Positions 27,754 to 36,795 of a stretch of DNA of 64,000 nt are shown piece by piece (position 1 is the stretch's first letter; the number at the start of each line of letters is the position of its first letter). Source of the DNA: Burkholderia cenocepacia (GTDB lineage Bacteria; Pseudomonadota; Gammaproteobacteria; Burkholderiales; Burkholderiaceae); the NCBI RefSeq assembly GCF_900446215.1, contig NZ_UAQZ01000012.1:186001-250000 (forward strand), written 5' to 3'. The position numbers and the translations under genes are program-made. The notes beneath the pieces were generated by a model. It was given only the letters and a program-made list of their open reading frames with translations, did no database searches and was not told the origin of the DNA.

Positions 27754-30700
27754 TGCGGCTGCATTTCGAAGCGGATCTCGACTACCAGCGCGAGGCGATC
27801 GACGCCGTCTGCGACCTGTTTCGCGGCCAGGAATCGTATCGCGGCGACTTCAGCGTGCTCGCGAACGCCGCGCCCGGCACGACGGCCGCCGCGCAAGGCT
27901 CGCTCGGCTTCGCGGTGTCGGAGCAAGGCGTCGGCAACCGGCTGTCGCTGACCGACGACGCGCTCGCGCGCAATCTCGCCGACGTGCAGCTGCGCGGCGG
28001 GCTGCCGCCGTCCGGCCTGCCCGGCTCGCGCGACTTCACCGTCGAGATGGAGACCGGCACCGGCAAGACCTACGTGTACCTGCGCACGATCTTCGAGCTG
28101 AACCGCCGCTACGGCTTCACGAAATTCGTGATCGTCGTGCCGTCGATCGCGATCAAGGAAGGCGTGCACAAGACGCTCGCGATCACCGAGGATCACTTCC
28201 GCGCGCTGTACGCGGGCGTGCCGTACGACTACTTCCTGTACGACTCCGCGAAGCTCGGCCAGGTGCGCCACTTCGCGGCGAGCGCGGCGATCCAGATCAT
28301 GGTGATGACGGTCGCCGCGATCAACAAGAAAGAGATCAACAACCTCTACAAGGACAGCGAGAAGACCGGCGGCGAGAAGCCGATCGACCTGATCCGCGCG
28401 ACGCGGCCGATCGTGATCGTCGACGAGCCGCAAAGCGTCGACGGCGGCCTCGAAGGGCGCGGGCGCGAAGCGCTCGCCGCGATGGCGCCGCTCTGCACGC
28501 TGCGCTATTCGGCCACCCACGTCGACCGTCACCACATGGTGTACCGGCTCGATGCGGTCGACGCGTACGAGCGCAAGCTCGTCAAGCAGATCGAGATCGC
28601 GTCGGCGATCGTCGAGGATGCGCACAACAAGCCGTACGTGCGGCTCGTCGGCGTGTCGAACCGGCGCGGCGCGATCAGCGCGCGCGTCGAACTCGACGTC
28701 GCGACGGCGGCCGGTGTGAAGCGCCAGATCGTGTCGGCCACCGACGGCGACGATCTCGAGCGCCTGACCAAGCGCGCGCTGTATGCGGGGCTGCGGATCG
28801 GCGAAGTGCATGCGGTCAAGGGCGCCGAATACGTCGAGCTGCGCCATCCGGAAGGCGAGGCGTTCCTGTCGCTCGGCGAGGCGTTCGGCGACATCGACAC
28901 GCTCGCCGTGCAGCGCGAGATGATCCGCCGCACGATCCGCGAGCATCTCGACAAGGAGCTGCGTCTGGCCGAGCGCGGCGTGAAGGTGCTGTCGCTGTTC
29001 TTCGTCGACTCGGTCGAGCGCTATCGCCGCTACGACGAGAACGGCATGCCCGTGAAGGGCGACTACGCGCTGATCTTCGAAGAGGAATATGCGCGCGCGG
29101 CCCGCGTACCGGCCTACCGTGCGCTGTTCGACGGCGTCGACATCGCCCTCGAGGTCGAGCGTGCGCACAACGGCTACTTCTCGATCGACCGCAAGGGCGG
29201 CTGGACCGACACGAGCGAAAGCAGCGCGGCGGCCCGCGAGAACGCGGAGCGCGCATACGGCCTGATCATGCGCGAGAAGGAAGCGCTGCTGTCGTTCGAC
29301 ACGCCGCTGAAGTTCATCTTCTCGCACTCGGCGCTGAAGGAAGGCTGGGACAACCCGAACGTGTTCCAGATATGCACGCTGCGCGACATCCAGACCGAAC
29401 GCGAGCGCCGTCAGACGCTCGGCCGCGGGCTGCGCCTCGCCGTCGACCAGGACGGCGAACGCGTGCGCGACGCGGGCGTGAACACGCTCACCGTGATCGC
29501 GACCGAGCGCTACGAGTCGTTCGCGGAAAACCTGCAGAAGGAAATCGAGGCCGATACGGGCATCCGTTTCGGGATCGTCGAGCAACACCAGTTCGCGGCG
29601 CTGCCGGTGCAGGAAGACGACGGCCCCGCGCATGCGCTCGGCATCGAGCTGTCGCGCGTGCTGTGGAACCATCTGCACGAGCAGGGCTACGTCGACGCGC
29701 AGGGCAAGGTGCTCGACCGGCTGAAGGATGCGCTGCGCCAGAGCGCGCTCGTGCTGCCGGACGCGTTCGAGCGGCTGCGCGCGCCGATCGTCGCGACGCT
29801 GCGCAAGCTGTCCGGCCGCTTCGCGGTGCGCAACGCCGACGAGCGCCGCGCGATCGCGTTGCGGCGCGATGCGTCGGGCAAGGCCGTCGTGTTCGGCGAG
29901 GATTTCCGCGCGCTGTGGGATCGCATTCGCCATCGCACCGTGTACCGCGTCGAGTTCGACAACGCGAAGCTGGTGCGCGACTGCACGGCCGCGTTGCGCG
30001 ACGCGCCGGACATCGCACGGGCGCGGCTGCAGTGGCGCAAGGCCGAGATCGACATCGGCAAGGCCGGCATCGAGGCGATCGAGGTGGCCGGCGCCGGCAC
30101 CGTGCTGCTCGACGAAGGCGAGTTGCCGCTGCCCGACCTGCTCACCGAGCTGCAGGACCGCACGCAGCTCACTCGCCGTTCGCTCGCGACGATCCTCGCC
30201 GACAGCGGTCGGCTCGACGATTTCCGCGTGAATCCGCAGCAGTTCATCGCGGTGGCGGCCGATGCGATCAACCGCTGCAAGCGGCTCGCCCTCGTCGCGG
30301 GCATCGCGTACCGCAAGCTCGGCGAGCGCCACGTGCATGCGCTCGAATCGTTCGAGAGCGAGGCGCTGACCGGCTACCTGCGCAACCTGCGGCCGGACGC
30401 GCGCAAGTCGATCCACGAAGCGGTCGTATGCGAGACGGACGCGGAGCGCGCGTTCGCCGATGCGCTCGAAGCGCACGACGGCGTGAAGCTGTACGCGAAG
30501 CTGCCTGCATGGTTCCGCGTGCAGACGCCGCTCGGCAGCTATCACCCCGACTGGGCCGTGCTCGCGGAACAGGATGGCGGCGAGCGGCTGTACTTCGTCG
30601 TCGATACGCCGAATGCCGACGGCCACGTGCCGAGCGAGCACGAGCGCGCGAAGCTCGCGTGCGGCGACGCGCATTTCCGCGCGCTGGTCGATGGCGACGA

Positions 30701-30785
30701 CGCGGCGCGCTTCGTGCGCGTCGGGCGGGCGGATGCGTTGTTCGAATCGGCCTCCGGTGCGCCGCCGGCGGGCGGCGGGCGGTAA
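27753..30785 (+). CDS. Type III restriction enzyme Res subunit, nuclease motif altered
   Basis: 1010 residues from MRLHFEADLDYQREAI, overlapping the mod stop. Superfamily 2 translocase: Walker A METGTGKTYVYL (about residues 96-107), motif II IVIVDEPQSVDGG, later helicase motifs SHSALKEGWDNPNVFQICTL and QTLGRGLRLAVDQ. The C-terminal nuclease region has YHPDWAVLAEQ, then YFVVDTPNADG where related Res proteins read ETK: Glu is Asp and the catalytic Lys is Pro. The rest of the region (ERAKLACGDAHFRAL) is kept. So ATPase parts look intact while DNA cleavage is doubtful. Confidence 0.93.
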   Translation: MRLHFEADLDYQREAIDAVCDLFRGQESYRGDFSVLANAAPGTTAAAQGSLGFAVSEQGVGNRLSLTDDALARNLADVQLRGGLPPSGLPGSRDFTVEMETGTGKTYVYLRTIFELNRRYGFTKFVIVVPSIAIKEGVHKTLAITEDHFRALYAGVPYDYFLYDSAKLGQVRHFAASAAIQIMVMTVAAINKKEINNLYKDSEKTGGEKPIDLIRATRPIVIVDEPQSVDGGLEGRGREALAAMAPLCTLRYSATHVDRHHMVYRLDAVDAYERKLVKQIEIASAIVEDAHNKPYVRLVGVSNRRGAISARVELDVATAAGVKRQIVSATDGDDLERLTKRALYAGLRIGEVHAVKGAEYVELRHPEGEAFLSLGEAFGDIDTLAVQREMIRRTIREHLDKELRLAERGVKVLSLFFVDSVERYRRYDENGMPVKGDYALIFEEEYARAARVPAYRALFDGVDIALEVERAHNGYFSIDRKGGWTDTSESSAAARENAERAYGLIMREKEALLSFDTPLKFIFSHSALKEGWDNPNVFQICTLRDIQTERERRQTLGRGLRLAVDQDGERVRDAGVNTLTVIATERYESFAENLQKEIEADTGIRFGIVEQHQFAALPVQEDDGPAHALGIELSRVLWNHLHEQGYVDAQGKVLDRLKDALRQSALVLPDAFERLRAPIVATLRKLSGRFAVRNADERRAIALRRDASGKAVVFGEDFRALWDRIRHRTVYRVEFDNAKLVRDCTAALRDAPDIARARLQWRKAEIDIGKAGIEAIEVAGAGTVLLDEGELPLPDLLTELQDRTQLTRRSLATILADSGRLDDFRVNPQQFIAVAADAINRCKRLALVAGIAYRKLGERHVHALESFESEALTGYLRNLRPDARKSIHEAVVCETDAERAFADALEAHDGVKLYAKLPAWFRVQTPLGSYHPDWAVLAEQDGGERLYFVVDTPNADGHVPSEHERAKLACGDAHFRALVDGDDAARFVRVGRADALFESASGAPPAGGGR

Positions 30786-30791
30786 GACGAA

Positions 30792-30816
30792 GGGCGGCGA
30801 CGAGCCGCCCTTTTTT
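30792..30816 (+). terminator. Terminator after the mod-res operon
   Basis: GGGCGGC-GACGA-GCCGCCC followed by six T residues, seven bases after the res stop. Confidence 0.88.
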
Positions 30817-31005
30817 ATCGGCGTGGCTCGGCTTTTATCGATCGTGCCGGGTGCCCGCGTGTCGCCTGTTGCTCCGGCCGGTTTTCATCCTGTCATTCGC
30901 GTGAAAGCAATCCGTATTCTCGCGGGCGGGCGCGGCGGTTACGGCTGGTTGCAAATCGGGTCGGCACGATGTTTCCGGTCGCCAGCCACGTTGCGTTTTC
31001 ACCAT

Positions 31006-31031
31006 GAAAAAAGGGCGCCGAAGCGCCCTTC
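31006..31031 (-). terminator. Terminator for the Gly/His-rich exported protein gene
   Basis: Read on the minus strand: AAGGGCGC-TTCG-GCGCCC followed by TTTTTT, 22 bases after the stop of the gene at 31053-31436. Confidence 0.85.
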
Positions 31032-31052
31032 TCCTGCATTCGCTGGCCGAGC

Positions 31053-31436
31053 TTACAGCGTGCGGCCGAATGCGTTGCGATGCGAATGATGCGTGGACGT
31101 CGACGCATGGGCGGTATGGCCATGCGCGTGCGAGTGACCGCGGCCCGGCTGCGTGCCGGCGCGATCGGCGATCGTGTCGGAACGGTCGGCCGCGCGCGCG
31201 AGGCCCTTGTCGCGGTCGCCCGCGTGCATGCCGTTCGAGTTGCTCAGCGCCTGGCCGCTCATGTGGCCGCCGGACATGCCGCCCGCGTTGCCGCCCGAGC
31301 CGCCCGAGCCGCCTGCGCCATGACCGCCGCCGTTGCCCCCGCCACCGCCATTGCCGCCGGCCGCCGCATGGGCGGACACCGAGCCGAGCGCGAGCAGCGC
31401 GACCGTCAGGACGGACAGATATCGTTGCTGTTTCAT
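31053..31436 (-). CDS. Small exported Gly-rich, His-rich protein, unknown function
   Basis: 127 residues. A clear signal peptide (MKQQRYLSVLTVALLALG, cleavage near SAHA/A) is followed by a Gly/Asn low-complexity stretch (about 25-60) and a C-terminal part rich in His (HSHAHGHTAHASTSTHHSHR) that could bind metal ions. I recognise no named family. It has its own terminator and a GGAG-type ribosome site (CAGGGAGCACCAG), so it is a real gene. The neighbours at 31624 and 31932 on the same strand are also small and exported. Confidence 0.72.
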   Translation of the reverse strand: MKQQRYLSVLTVALLALGSVSAHAAAGGNGGGGGNGGGHGAGGSGGSGGNAGGMSGGHMSGQALSNSNGMHAGDRDKGLARAADRSDTIADRAGTQPGRGHSHAHGHTAHASTSTHHSHRNAFGRTL

Positions 31437-31623
31437 CTGGTGCTCCCTGGAGCGCGTTTGTGTGACTGCATTTTATGAACGCGCGACATTCGCGCCACAC
31501 GACGTTGTAAATGATCGTAACGACGCGTGCGGCACGCATTCGTCGGATCAATTCGGTGCGCGCATGAACGCCGGAACGAAGCACCGGAGCGACGCCACGG
31601 CATCGCCCCGGTAACGAGGTCGC

Positions 31624-31878
31624 TTACTGCGCCGGCTGCATGCCCTGCACGGCGGCCTTGTGCTGCGCGGCCTGCTCTTGCGCCTGCTTCTTCGCCATGT
31701 GATGGCCGACGATACAGCCGCCGACCGCGCCAACCACCGCGTGGTGTCCCGCGTAGTGGCCGGCCACCCCGCCGACCACCGCGCCCTTCATGCAGCCCGC
31801 CGCGTGCGCGCTGCCGATCGTTGCGAGCGCAACGACTGCGGCGGTTGCATACCGTCCGATGTACCGGATGGGATTCAT
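31624..31878 (-). CDS. Small exported glycine-zipper-like protein
   Basis: 84 residues: signal peptide (about 1-26, ending GSAHA/AG), then GCMKGAVVGGVAGHYAGHHAVVGAVGGCIVGHH, a hydrophobic Gly-spaced segment with His pairs like a glycine-zipper/17-kDa-surface-antigen motif, and a short charged Gln-rich tail. No lipobox at the signal cleavage site. Two Cys frame the zipper. GAGGAGAG precedes the ATG. Function unknown; probably envelope-associated. Confidence 0.7.
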   Translation of the reverse strand: MNPIRYIGRYATAAVVALATIGSAHAAGCMKGAVVGGVAGHYAGHHAVVGAVGGCIVGHHMAKKQAQEQAAQHKAAVQGMQPAQ

Positions 31879-31931
31879 GTGATCACTCTCCTCAGGTCGT
31901 CGTGATCAGTGCGCTCGTGAGCCGGTCGCGC

Positions 31932-32234
31932 TCAGTCCCAACGGCCGCGCCAGCCGCCACCGTCACGCCAGGCGCGCTCGCGCCACTCGTGCTCGCGCCA
32001 TTCACGGCGGCGCCACTCGTGTTCACGCCACTGACGCGCACGCCAGTCGTCATCGCGATAGCCGACCGGCGCGTACATCACCGGCGGCGGCGGCGCGACG
32101 TAGACAGGCGCCGGCGCCGTGTAGACGCCCGGCACGCCGATGCCGACCGACAGGTCGACGTGGGCCGATGCGACGCCCGAGGCTGCCAGCGCCGCTACAC
32201 CGAGAACTGCACCGAGAATCAGTTTCTTGCTCAT
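31932..32234 (-). CDS. Small exported protein with Pro-rich part and Trp/Arg/Glu repeats
   Basis: 100 residues: signal peptide (about 1-24, ending SGVASA/H), a Pro/Val/Tyr-rich middle (APAPVYVAPPPPVMYAPVG, similar to PXPV-type proteins) and a C-terminal tandem repeat of five to six residues: WRARQ, WREHE, WRRRE, WREHE, WRERA, WRDGG, WRGRW. The repeat puts Trp at a strict five-residue interval. GGGAG lies before the ATG. Family known only as hypothetical envelope proteins; the job is not known to me. Confidence 0.7.
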   Translation of the reverse strand: MSKKLILGAVLGVAALAASGVASAHVDLSVGIGVPGVYTAPAPVYVAPPPPVMYAPVGYRDDDWRARQWREHEWRRREWREHEWRERAWRDGGGWRGRWD

Positions 32235-32530
32235 CTCGCGACTCCCTGCACGTGTCGTGCTTCATGTGAATACGGTTCGGAGTCTAGGCACCGGACGCTG
32301 ACACAGGTGAAACGGGTATGCGAGACAGGTAACGGACGTTTACGGGTGCCCGCAAAGCCTTGCGGGACAAGGAAGAGGCGGCGTTCCACACCCCGTTGCA
32401 ACGATGCGTCGGGTCGGTAAAAAGGGGAATTTTCGGCACGAAACCGGGCAACGGGATCGAACCCGCCGGTGGGCATCGCGAGCGAACCGCCCTCACCTTC
32501 GCGGCGCGAGCGGTTCGCAGCAGCGCTGCG

Positions 32531-33544
32531 TTACGCGCGGATATCGTCGACGCTGCGCAGCCAGTGCACGCTGAACAGGTGGTCCGCGTCGGTCCACACG
32601 GTATCGGGCTCGAACCCGGCGCGGCGCGCCATCGCATGAAAGCCGTCGATCGTGAACTTGTGCGAATTCTCCGTATGGATGCGTTCGCCGGCTTCGAAGC
32701 GGAACGTATGGCCGCGCACGTGCACGGTCTGCGCGACGTCGCTGACGAGATGCATCTCGATGCGCTGCCGCCCGCGATCGTAGAACGCGCAGTGCGAGAA
32801 CGCGTCGACGTCGAAGTCCGCGCCGAGCTCCGCGTTCGCGCGCACCAGCAGGTTCAGGTTGAACTGCGCGGTCACGCCCTGCGCGTCGTTGTACGCGTGA
32901 TGCAGCGTACGCTCGTCCTTCACGAGATCGGCGCCGACCAGCAGGCCGCCGCCGCGCAGCAGCCGCGCCGCGTCGCGCAGGAACGTGTCGGCCTCTTCCG
33001 GCGAGAAGTTGCCGATCGTCGAGCCGGGAAAGAAACCGATGCGCCGCCGCGGCGTCTCGGTCAGCGCGGCCAGTTGCTCGGCCTTTGTGTAGTCGGCCGC
33101 GAGCGGCGCGACGTCGAGCCACGGATAGGCCGCCCGCAGCCGCGCGGCCGCGCCGTGCAGGTAATCGGCGGAGATGTCGACCGGCACGTAGCGCGCCGGT
33201 GCGTTCGCGTAATTGTTCGCGAATGCGTCGAGCAGCACGCGGATCTTCTCGAGCGAACCCGCGCCGAACTCGACGATGTCCGCATGCGGGCCGACGCGCT
33301 GCACGATCTCGGCCGCGCGATCGCGCAGGATGCCGAGCTCGGTACGCGTCGGGTAGTACTCGGGCAGTTCGCAAATGCGGTCGAACAGCGCGGAGCCGGC
33401 CGCATCGTAGAAGTATTTCGGCGGGATGCTGCGCGGCGTGCGCGACAGTCCGTCGATCAGGTCGCGCTCGAATGCGCTCGGCCGCGAATCGCGGGCGGGT
33501 TGCAGGCCACCGCTCGTGGCCGTCAGGTCAGACGTCTCGCGCAA
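32531..33544 (-). CDS. egtD: L-histidine N-alpha-methyltransferase EgtD (ergothioneine pathway)
   Basis: Methylates histidine three times with SAM to give hercynine, the first step to ergothioneine. 337 residues from a TTG preceded by GGGAG (no ATG in this frame fits), overlapping the end of egtB by 17 bases. Motifs: RTPRSIPPKYFYDAAGSALF, the SAM motif VEFGAGSLEKIRVL, GFFPGSTIGNF and a C-terminal FTIDGFHAMARRAGF. The length equals the usual EgtD size. The egtB gene is upstream on the same strand. Confidence 0.93.
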   Translation of the reverse strand: MRETSDLTATSGGLQPARDSRPSAFERDLIDGLSRTPRSIPPKYFYDAAGSALFDRICELPEYYPTRTELGILRDRAAEIVQRVGPHADIVEFGAGSLEKIRVLLDAFANNYANAPARYVPVDISADYLHGAAARLRAAYPWLDVAPLAADYTKAEQLAALTETPRRRIGFFPGSTIGNFSPEEADTFLRDAARLLRGGGLLVGADLVKDERTLHHAYNDAQGVTAQFNLNLLVRANAELGADFDVDAFSHCAFYDRGRQRIEMHLVSDVAQTVHVRGHTFRFEAGERIHTENSHKFTIDGFHAMARRAGFEPDTVWTDADHLFSVHWLRSVDDIRA

Positions 33545-34754
33545 GTCGCACTCCCGTGAATTGCCAGCGTACCGCCGGCGGAAAGAAATTGCGGTACGTC
33601 GGCCGTTCGTGCCCGGGCGGCGTCGCGATGCTGCTGCCGCGCAGGACCTGCTGGCCGACCATGAACTTGCCGTTGTATTCGGCCGCGACCCCGGCCAGCG
33701 GCCGAAAGCCCGGATACGGCTCGTAGGACGACCGCGTCCACTGCCACACGTGGCCGAGCATCTGCCGGATACCGTCGGCCGCGAACGCGGTTTCCCATTC
33801 GAATTCGGTCGGCAGCCGCGCGCCGGCCCATTCCGCATACGCGGCCGCTTCGTAGAAGCTCACGTGGCACACCGGCGCGTCGGGTGCGAGCGGCTCGACG
33901 CCGTGCAGGCCGAAGGTGCGCCGCACGCGCGTGGCGGCCGCATCGTCGTCGTCCGGCATCCAGTACGCGGGCCCTTGCCACCCTTCCCGCTGCACCGTGG
34001 CCCAGCCGTCGGACAGCCAGAATTCGGGGCGCGTATAACCGCCATCGGCGACGAACGCCGCGAATTCCGCGTTCGTCACGAGGCGGTTGGCGATCTCGTA
34101 CGGCCGCACGAGCGCGGTGTGACGCGGCCGTTCGTTGTCGAACGAGAACGCGTCGCCATCGTGGCCGATCTCGACGAGCCCGCCGCGCTGGGGCAGCCAG
34201 CGCAACGGGCCGGCGTCGCCCGCGGCGAGCGCGCATCCGGCTTCGTCGCCCGTGCGTGGCCGGAATGCCGGCCGCAACGGGTTGCACGAGAACGCATGGA
34301 GCATGTCGGTGACGATCAGTTCCTGATGCTGCTGCTCGTGATGCAGGCCGAGCACGAGCTCGGGGGCAATCGCGTCGAGCAGCGCCGCATCGGCGCCGGC
34401 CAGCGCGCGCAGCATCGCATCGTCGACGTATTGCCGATATGCATGCACCTCGTCGAGCGACGGACGCGTGAGCAGCCCGCGCTGCGGCCGCGGATGGCGC
34501 GGGCCGAGCGCTTCGTAATAGGAATTGAAGAGGAACTGGAATGCGTCGTCGAACGGCGCGTAGCCGGGCACGCGGCGCATCAGCACGACGGTTTCGAAGA
34601 ACCAGGTCGTATGCGCGAGGTGCCATTTCGTCGGACTCGCGTCCGGCATCGACTGCACGGCTTGGTCTTCGGCGGACAGCGTCGCGGTCAGCGCGACGCT
34701 ATGGGCGCGCACGTCCTGGTAACGGCGCTGAAGCGGGGATGCAAGAAGGCTCAT
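33528..34754 (-). CDS. egtB: Ergothioneine sulfoxide synthase EgtB
   Basis: Iron enzyme that joins hercynine to a thiol (gamma-glutamylcysteine or cysteine) using oxygen. 408 residues from MSLLASPLQRRYQ. N-terminal DinB_2 domain with the metal histidines in HLAHTTWFFE and LGLHHEQQHQELIVTDM, and a C-terminal formylglycine-generating-enzyme-like domain (about 190-400; HVSFYEAAAYAEWAGARLP, GHVWQWTRSSYEPYPGF). It is followed by egtD. No egtA, egtC or egtE is nearby, so later steps must be done by genes elsewhere. Confidence 0.92.
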   Translation of the reverse strand: MSLLASPLQRRYQDVRAHSVALTATLSAEDQAVQSMPDASPTKWHLAHTTWFFETVVLMRRVPGYAPFDDAFQFLFNSYYEALGPRHPRPQRGLLTRPSLDEVHAYRQYVDDAMLRALAGADAALLDAIAPELVLGLHHEQQHQELIVTDMLHAFSCNPLRPAFRPRTGDEAGCALAAGDAGPLRWLPQRGGLVEIGHDGDAFSFDNERPRHTALVRPYEIANRLVTNAEFAAFVADGGYTRPEFWLSDGWATVQREGWQGPAYWMPDDDDAAATRVRRTFGLHGVEPLAPDAPVCHVSFYEAAAYAEWAGARLPTEFEWETAFAADGIRQMLGHVWQWTRSSYEPYPGFRPLAGVAAEYNGKFMVGQQVLRGSSIATPPGHERPTYRNFFPPAVRWQFTGVRLARDV

Positions 34755-35334
34755 CGGTTTACCGTCCACGTCGCGATTCGCTGCGTTGCGTTGCCGGAAA
34801 AGGGAAAGCCTTGCGCTCGAATGCGCGCGGCTGACGTGCGATTTGCTGCTGCGTCGTCGGGCAGCCGGCGCGCGCGCCGGGCCGCGGATGCGGCGTCACT
34901 TCGTCTGCCCGTGCAGAACAGTATGGTCCAGAAATGTGAACGTCGCGAATCGGATTTCGGCTGAAACGAACAAGAAAGAAAAATGAAAGCATTCGTGATG
35001 TCGGCATCGCATGTGCAACGGACGGTCGGCGCCGGTCGCGACGGGGCTCGGCCGGCGGACGCAATACCCATGCCCGCGGCTGCGCACTCCTGACGTCCGG
35101 TGACAACCGCACGGCGGGCGTGAAAGGTCGATGGCGCGCGTTCGTCGGAAGCGTCGCGTCATGCGGACGCTTCGGAGGTCGATATCGCGTCCTTCGACGC
35201 CCTGCTCAAAGGCTCATCGGCCCTTCGCTTGCCGCTGCCCGCTTCGGCGGTCCAAAAATTTTTTGCATCGATGTCACACACGCGGGGCGCTCGCTCGTCA
35301 TATCAGCGGAACCCACACGAAAGGAGAAGGAACC
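34755..35334. other. Intergenic region between egtB and the AhpD-like gene
   Basis: 580 bases between divergent genes. It contains the ECF41 promoter (35272-35299) and, in the middle, AT-richer DNA near 34915-34990. Reading frames of 60-117 codons here are Arg-rich and lack good starts; I see no gene. Confidence 0.55.
35272..35299 (+). promoter_or_regulatory. ECF41-type promoter
   Basis: TGTCACA (35272-35278), 17 bases, CGTC (35296-35299): an exact match to the autoregulated ECF41 promoter pattern, 36 bases before the AhpD-like start. It should be read by the sigma factor encoded two genes on. Confidence 0.87.
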
Positions 35335-35811
35335 ATGACTGCGAAACTCAATCCGTTTGCCGCCGCCCCCGCGCTGATGAAGAGCTGGATGACCGTGTCG
35401 GTCGCGGCGGCCGGGAGCCTCGAGCCGACGCTGATCGAGCTGGTCAAGATCCATGCATCGCAGATCAACGCGTGCGCGAACTGCCTTAACATGCACACCG
35501 TCGAGGCGCGCGAGCAAGGCGAGACCGAGCAGCGCATCTACCTGCTGTCCGCGTGGCGCGAAGCGCCCTGCTACACCGACCGCGAGCGCGCGGCGCTCGG
35601 CTGGACCGACGCGCTCACCCGGCTGTCGGAGGGCCATGCGGCGCACGAAGCGGCCTACGCGGCGCTGAACGACCATTTCAGCGAGGAAGAACAGGTGAAA
35701 CTCACGGTGATGATCAACGTGATCAACGGCTGGAACCGGCTCGCCGTCGGCTTCGGGCTGTGGGTCGACCCGGCCGATGCGAAGGCCGCCGCCGCGAAGA
35801 TGGTGGCCTGA
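35335..35811 (+). CDS. AhpD/carboxymuconolactone decarboxylase-like protein, partner of ECF41
   Basis: 158 residues. The AhpD core is seen in IELVKIHASQINACANCLNMHTVEAR, with the redox pair C-A-N-C and the following His; this group is alkylhydroperoxidase-like. AAGGAG precedes the ATG. ECF41 sigma genes are characteristically next to such COE genes (carboxymuconolactone decarboxylase, oxidoreductase or epimerase). The stop overlaps the sigma gene start by one base. Substrate unknown. Confidence 0.92.
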   Translation: MTAKLNPFAAAPALMKSWMTVSVAAAGSLEPTLIELVKIHASQINACANCLNMHTVEAREQGETEQRIYLLSAWREAPCYTDRERAALGWTDALTRLSEGHAAHEAAYAALNDHFSEEEQVKLTVMINVINGWNRLAVGFGLWVDPADAKAAAAKMVA

Positions 35812-36692
35812 TGCCGAGCCTCGACCCGGCCAGCGGCCGCGCCGAACAACAGGCCGACGCGGCGACGAGCTTCGACCCGCTGCGCCGCACGCTGATCCGC
35901 GTCGCGTACCGGATGCTCGGCTCCGTCGCGGATGCCGAGGACATGGTGCAGGAGGCGTTCATCCGCTGGATGGACGTCGACCGTACCGAGGTGCGCGTGC
36001 CCGAGGCGTTCCTGCGCCGCATGGTGATGCGCATGTGCGTCGACCAGCTGAAGTCCGCGCGACACCAGCGCGAGACCTATATCGGCCCGTGGCTGCCCGA
36101 GCCGGTCGTCGAGGAAGACGAACCGGACGACGTCACGCTGCCGCTGCTGCTCGCGCTCGAACGGCTCTCGCCGCTCGAACGCGCGGCGTTTCTGCTGCAC
36201 GACGTGTTCGGCCTCGAATTCGACGAAGTGGCCACGACGATCCAGCGCGACCCGGCCGCGTGCCGGCAGCTCGCCGCGCGGGCCCGCACGCACGTGCGCG
36301 ACGCGCGGCCGCGTTTTCATGTCGAGAAGCAGCGCGGGATCGAACTGGCCGAAGCGTTCTTCGCGGCGTCACGCAGCGGCGACATGCGTGCGCTCGGCGC
36401 GATGCTCGCCGAGGACGTGAGCCTGCATTCCGACGGTGGCGGCAAGCGCGCGGCGGCCGGCAAGCCGGTGTTCGGCTTCGAGCGCGTGATGCGGGTGCAT
36501 GCGTATCTGGCCGAGCTGTTCGCGACGCATGCGTCGACGCTCGTGCGGGCCGGGTTCATCAACGGGCTGCCGGGCTTCGTCACGCGGGAAGCCGACGGCG
36601 AGCTGCAAACGACTGCGCTGGAGATCGACGACGGCAAGATCGTCGCGATCTATGTCGTGCGGAATCCTGACAAATTGAAGCATCTGCACTGA
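35811..36692 (+). CDS. ECF41-family RNA polymerase sigma factor with SnoaL-like C-terminal domain
   Basis: 293 residues. Sigma-2 (about 20-85, LGSVADAEDMVQEAFIRW), the WLPEP linker motif, sigma-4 (about 115-165) and an NTF2/SnoaL-like extension of about 120 residues that carries DGGGK (HSDGGGKRAAAG) and ends NPDKLKHLH. WLPEP, DGGGK/R and NPDKL are the three hallmark motifs of ECF41; in this family the extension acts as a built-in regulator in place of an anti-sigma. None is encoded nearby. Confidence 0.94.
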   Translation: MPSLDPASGRAEQQADAATSFDPLRRTLIRVAYRMLGSVADAEDMVQEAFIRWMDVDRTEVRVPEAFLRRMVMRMCVDQLKSARHQRETYIGPWLPEPVVEEDEPDDVTLPLLLALERLSPLERAAFLLHDVFGLEFDEVATTIQRDPAACRQLAARARTHVRDARPRFHVEKQRGIELAEAFFAASRSGDMRALGAMLAEDVSLHSDGGGKRAAAGKPVFGFERVMRVHAYLAELFATHASTLVRAGFINGLPGFVTREADGELQTTALEIDDGKIVAIYVVRNPDKLKHLH

Positions 36693-36795
36693 AGGCGGCG
36701 TGCGCATGCGCCGTGTGCGATGTGCCATATGAACGCATGGCGCCGGCGCCGCCCTCTTCTTTCTGCCCTGCGTTGCCGGTTGCCGGCTACCGCGA

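Noticed and set aside
34751..35338. Reading frames of 66-117 codons between egtB and the AhpD-like gene
   Set aside because: Arg-rich shadows without starts; one overlaps the ECF41 promoter.
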